Assembly (NCBI RefSeq): GCF_002252525.1
Contig: NZ_NNRM01000053.1
Span: 124,001-188,000 of the forward strand
Length of the DNA: 64,000 nucleotides
Origin: Brucella pseudogrignonensis
GTDB taxonomy: Bacteria; Pseudomonadota; Alphaproteobacteria; Rhizobiales; Rhizobiaceae
Reading direction: 5' to 3'
The notes beneath the pieces are model-generated. The model was not told where the DNA came from. It worked only from the letters and a program-made list of their open reading frames with translations, and ran no database searches. Shown here one piece after another: positions 61,010-64,000 of this stretch; position 1 is the first letter of the stretch; every line of letters starts with the position of its first letter. Position numbers and translations under genes: made by a program.

Positions 61010-62853
61010 ATGTCTTTTCCAGTTTCTTGGTTGGTTGGAGCAGTCGCCTTATAGAGGCTGATGCAAAACTCGGCACCACCCCCGATCAGATTTTTCACGG
61101 CGAGGTCCCCATCAAAATCTTTGACGATGTTGTAGGAAATAGAGAGACCCAGACCCAAGCCTTTGCCCACGCCCTTGGTCGAGAAAAACGGATCATAAAT
61201 GCGGGCCGCTATAGCATCCGGAACGCCTGGGCCATTATCTGTGATCGCGATCTGAACCTTTTCAGGCTCTGCCTTGATTTCAATACCAATAAACCGGCTC
61301 GCTTGACCTTCAACGGCATCAGCTGCATTTGAGATGATGTTGACGAGCACCTGCTGCAGACGCACCGAATCCGCTACCACCCAGGTCTCTTCGTCTTGCT
61401 GGTTGAAGGAGAGATCAACCTTCGCGACGCTCAGACGCCATGAAATGATTTCCTTCGTATCACGTATGACATCCTGCACTTTCACAGCGCGTAGCTTTTT
61501 GTTGGGTCGTCGGGCAAAGTTGCGCAGATGTTTGCTGATGCTCGTCATGCGCTCGACGACCTTTAATATCCGGTCCAACCCCGCTTTAGCATCGCGCTCG
61601 CGCCCCTGATCGAGCATCAGGCCAGAAACTTCGGCATAAGCGCGGACTGCGGCCAGCGGTTGATTGAACTCATGCGATAGCGCCGCTGACATCTGCCCAA
61701 GTGCCGCAAGTTTTCCGGCGTGAACTAGTTCGACCTGTGTTCGCCGCAACTGCCGCTCGGTTGCTCTGCGTTCTTCGACTTCGCTTGCCAGTTTGTCGTT
61801 TGCCGTCGCCAGTTCAACCGTACGTGCCGCAACACGAAACTCCAGTTGCTCTTTGATTTCACGCTGGGCTGCGAGACGTTCGGCAAGCCGTGTGCGGTTC
61901 TGCAGAAAGACAGCAATGGCCATTGCGCCAAGCCCAACCAGCAGCAAGAGGGCAAGCACGGAGGTATAAGCCTGGTTTCGGGCCGGGCGCGTCGCCTGCA
62001 ACACGCTGACGGTCCAACCGGCATCGACCATTTCTTCCGATAGGATCAGATATTCAATGGTGCGCTCTGCGTCATCCATCTCAAGCAAAGTGTCACCACG
62101 ATCCGTTTGCGTGCTGCGGACCGGTATTTCGATCAGCGGTGTTTCCGCATAGCGACGGGTGTGAGCCGTGCGAGCAATCTGATCAGCGGTGAGGGGGCCT
62201 ATACTTTTAAACAGCCAATCGGGTCGCCCCGACATGAAGATGATGCCTTCGGGATCAGTCACGATGATTTCGAAATCATTGCCATGCCATGACCGCTCAA
62301 TCACATCCATGTCGACTTTGAAAGCAAGAACACCGCGTGCTTGACCATCGACCATTACTGGGGCGCTGAAATAGTAGCCGCGTTTTCCGGATGTTGTGCC
62401 GAGTGCGAAGAACCTGCCGCTATCCCCCGCAATTGCATCGAAGAAATAGGGACGATAACTGAAATTCTCTCCGACAAAAGGCCTTTGTTCATTGTAGTTT
62501 GAGGCGGCAATTGTCACGCCTTCATCGTTCATCAGATAGATGTCTGAGGATTCGAGCAGATTATTGATGGATTGCAGATACTGATTCACTGCCGTCACAT
62601 TTTGAGCTGCAGGATTGCGTACCAGATTTTGAATGGTGTCGTGTTCAGCAATGAGCGCCGGTAGCTTTTCATAGCGGGCCAATTGGCCGCCAAGCGCCGA
62701 TGAAGCTAGACCCAAAGTGTTGGCACCACGCTGATGCAACCCATTTAGTGCGATAGACATCATATGATTGGTGCCGAAAACGGCAATCAAGACCGATAAC
62801 AAAAAGGCTAGTATAGCCAAAGTCATCCAGTCAAATCGCCAATGCCATCTCAT
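61006..62853 (-). CDS. Sensor histidine kinase (DctB-like)
   Basis: A 615-residue membrane kinase with helices at about 10-30 and 298-320 bounding a periplasmic double-PAS (dCache-type) sensor that includes SSDIYLMNDEGVTIAASNYN and GKRGYYFSAPVMVDGQARGV. A coiled coil leads to the H-box ALSHEFNQPLAAVRAYAEVS, the N-box VLVNIISNAADAVEGQASR, then ITDNGPGVPDA and GKGLGLGLSISYNIVKDFDG. This is the DctB type, which senses C4-dicarboxylates in rhizobia. Here the linked transporter is of the Tct type, so the ligand may be a different organic acid. Confidence 0.93.
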   Translation of the reverse strand: MRWHWRFDWMTLAILAFLLSVLIAVFGTNHMMSIALNGLHQRGANTLGLASSALGGQLARYEKLPALIAEHDTIQNLVRNPAAQNVTAVNQYLQSINNLLESSDIYLMNDEGVTIAASNYNEQRPFVGENFSYRPYFFDAIAGDSGRFFALGTTSGKRGYYFSAPVMVDGQARGVLAFKVDMDVIERSWHGNDFEIIVTDPEGIIFMSGRPDWLFKSIGPLTADQIARTAHTRRYAETPLIEIPVRSTQTDRGDTLLEMDDAERTIEYLILSEEMVDAGWTVSVLQATRPARNQAYTSVLALLLLVGLGAMAIAVFLQNRTRLAERLAAQREIKEQLEFRVAARTVELATANDKLASEVEERRATERQLRRTQVELVHAGKLAALGQMSAALSHEFNQPLAAVRAYAEVSGLMLDQGRERDAKAGLDRILKVVERMTSISKHLRNFARRPNKKLRAVKVQDVIRDTKEIISWRLSVAKVDLSFNQQDEETWVVADSVRLQQVLVNIISNAADAVEGQASRFIGIEIKAEPEKVQIAITDNGPGVPDAIAARIYDPFFSTKGVGKGLGLGLSISYNIVKDFDGDLAVKNLIGGGAEFCISLYKATAPTNQETGKDI

Positions 62854-63088
62854 TCCACCTCCTCCAAAACAGGTATAGAAATATATACTCTGCTGAAAAA
62901 TCCTATATGGAAAATTTCATCATCAAAAACATTACGGGCGTATAACCATAATATTCGATGCTCAGTGGTTGAAAAAATTAATATTTGATAATCTCAGCTT
63001 TGGAGACTGGATATTCTTTTGAGGCATCAAAAGGCAATTTAAATGCAAGCTTTTATCCATGATACGAGATAAAAAATTTAGTTGTAAA

Positions 63089-63125
63089 AAGGGTCTGGTG
63101 GTGCATTACGCACCACCAGACCCTT
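63089..63125 (-). terminator. Strong intrinsic terminator of the partial autotransporter
   Basis: Sixteen-base perfect arms (63089-63104 and 63110-63125; AAGGGTCTGGTGGTGC and its complement) with loop ATTAC continue into TTTTTAC on the minus strand, 20 bp after the stop codon. Confidence 0.9.
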
Positions 63126-63144
63126 AAGTTGTAAATTGGCTGAT

Positions 63145-64000
63145 TTAAAACGAAACAGCCAGTTTTACATTGAAACCGTTCTGCTTCACATCCTTGGCAA
63201 ACTGACCGGTGTAGGCGACCCCAAGAACTGTCGATGGCAGCAGATTGAAGTCCAGCCCTGCCTCAAGCGTAGCGACGTCTTTTGCCACGGGAGTTCCCCC
63301 AACAGTGAAGATGTCGGAACCTGTGAAACGCGCGGAGGATTCTGAATCAACGTCACCATAAGCGTGTCGCCAACCAATGTCGGCTCTTGCTTTCGGTGAA
63401 ATGTTGCCCAGATCAAGCGTCGTCGCCGCGCGCAGACCAAGTGTTGTAAAGACGGTGTTGGTCTTGTCGGAATCTACATTCAACGCAGCAAGTGTATTGC
63501 CGGTTTCATTAAAACCATTGGTCTTGTGATAGACATTCGTCAAATTGGCATAAGGCTCAAAAGTGCTTCTGCCAGCTGCGATTTTGTAGCCAAGTTCACC
63601 AAAGGCAACCAGGCTGCCAGCATCATAATCCGCGTTTAGACGATCGGAGAACCCGTTAAAAGCAACAGATCGCTCTGTTTCCAGCTGATGCCAAGTGTAA
63701 GCGATGCCGGAACTGAACGCGAGCACGCCATGCGACATCGCCCATTGCGATCCTGCATAGGCTCCAAGCGTATAATTGTCGCTATTGCCCGATGAAGCAC
63801 GGTCATTGCTGTGAAAGCTTGTCTGTCCATAGCCTGCCAGCACGCCGACACGCCAGCTATCAGCGATAGTATTGTCTATACCTGCCACGAAACCGCCTGA
63901 CGAAGCGCTGAATTCGCCGACATTGCTATTGCCGTCCTGTTTAAGCCAGTGGCCATAGGCTTGCGCCCACCCACCATAAGTCGCGGCTACTCTGTCTTTA
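63145..64000 (-). CDS. Autotransporter beta-barrel, 5'-truncated by window edge
   Basis: The C-terminal 284 residues of an autotransporter; the frame has no stop up to the last base of the window, so the passenger lies outside. The barrel starts YGGWAQAYGHWLKQDG, continues SSGGFVAGID, AYTWHQLETERSVAFNGF, and ends KLAVSF with terminal Phe. It is related to the barrel of the nuclease autotransporter at 52757, which shares the TGGFVAGYD-, SDNYxLGxYxG- and YSWHKIETDRFVAF-type blocks, so the two are paralogues. The GTG at 63888 is internal and not a start. Nothing can be said of its passenger. Confidence 0.9.
   Translation of the reverse strand, partial: KDRVAATYGGWAQAYGHWLKQDGNSNVGEFSASSGGFVAGIDNTIADSWRVGVLAGYGQTSFHSNDRASSGNSDNYTLGAYAGSQWAMSHGVLAFSSGIAYTWHQLETERSVAFNGFSDRLNADYDAGSLVAFGELGYKIAAGRSTFEPYANLTNVYHKTNGFNETGNTLAALNVDSDKTNTVFTTLGLRAATTLDLGNISPKARADIGWRHAYGDVDSESSARFTGSDIFTVGGTPVAKDVATLEAGLDFNLLPSTVLGVAYTGQFAKDVKQNGFNVKLAVSF

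Overview
The window looks like chromosomal DNA of an alphaproteobacterium of the Brucella/Ochrobactrum group. The evidence is an Omp25/Omp31-type outer membrane protein, an RpoE-ChrR pair with the alphaproteobacterial zinc ligands, iron and tricarboxylate transport operons of rhizobial style, and short palindromic repeats of a kind I associate with Brucellaceae. This assignment rests on family resemblance only. I saw no rRNA, tRNA, CRISPR array, prophage or insertion-sequence transposase.

Layout. 1-4005: end of a sugar-catabolic operon (RraA-like protein, fucose-isomerase-like enzyme, FGGY kinase). 4094-13451: a membrane-lipid and photo-oxidative stress island. It holds a leftward operon (DUF1295 protein, cyclopropane-synthase-like methyltransferase, photolyase), a divergent rightward operon (FAD oxidoreductase, DUF1365, cyclopropane-synthase-like methyltransferase, DUF2147, DUF2177, TspO) and the rpoE-chrR regulatory pair. 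It matches in content the singlet-oxygen regulon known from Rhodobacter and may include a furan/methylated fatty acid pathway. 13611-17293: a GAF-GGDEF-EAL protein and a second ECF sigma/anti-sigma operon. 17495-23679: MarR-EmrB-EmrA-like efflux, two EamA exporters and an RpiR regulator.

24070-30085: a five-gene FecABCDE-like ferric chelate uptake operon behind a 390-bp leader with two dyads. 30238-32091: a GlxA-type regulator and a short-chain dehydrogenase. 32177-40602: a regulatory triad (periplasmic binding protein, histidine kinase, response regulator) divergent from a PhnD-like binding protein and an Fbp/Phn-type ABC importer with a fused permease. 40767-44828: small secreted proteins, a second two-component system and an Omp25-like protein. 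45125-51640: an RND efflux operon led by a hydrolase-fold protein that has lost its catalytic triad, opposite a LysR regulator.

51654-56353: a DeoR regulator divergent from a 1198-residue autotransporter whose passenger is a complete endonuclease/exonuclease/phosphatase domain; two matching 21-bp boxes lie between them. 56412-62853: a TctCBA tricarboxylate transporter with a DctB/DctD-type sigma-54 regulatory pair. 63145-64000: the C-terminal barrel of a second, related autotransporter that runs off the window.

The most interesting items are the lipid/photolyase/RpoE-ChrR island, the surface-displayed phosphoesterase/nuclease with its likely DeoR switch, the pseudo-hydrolase fused into an efflux operon, and the ABC importer surrounded by three different periplasmic binding proteins.
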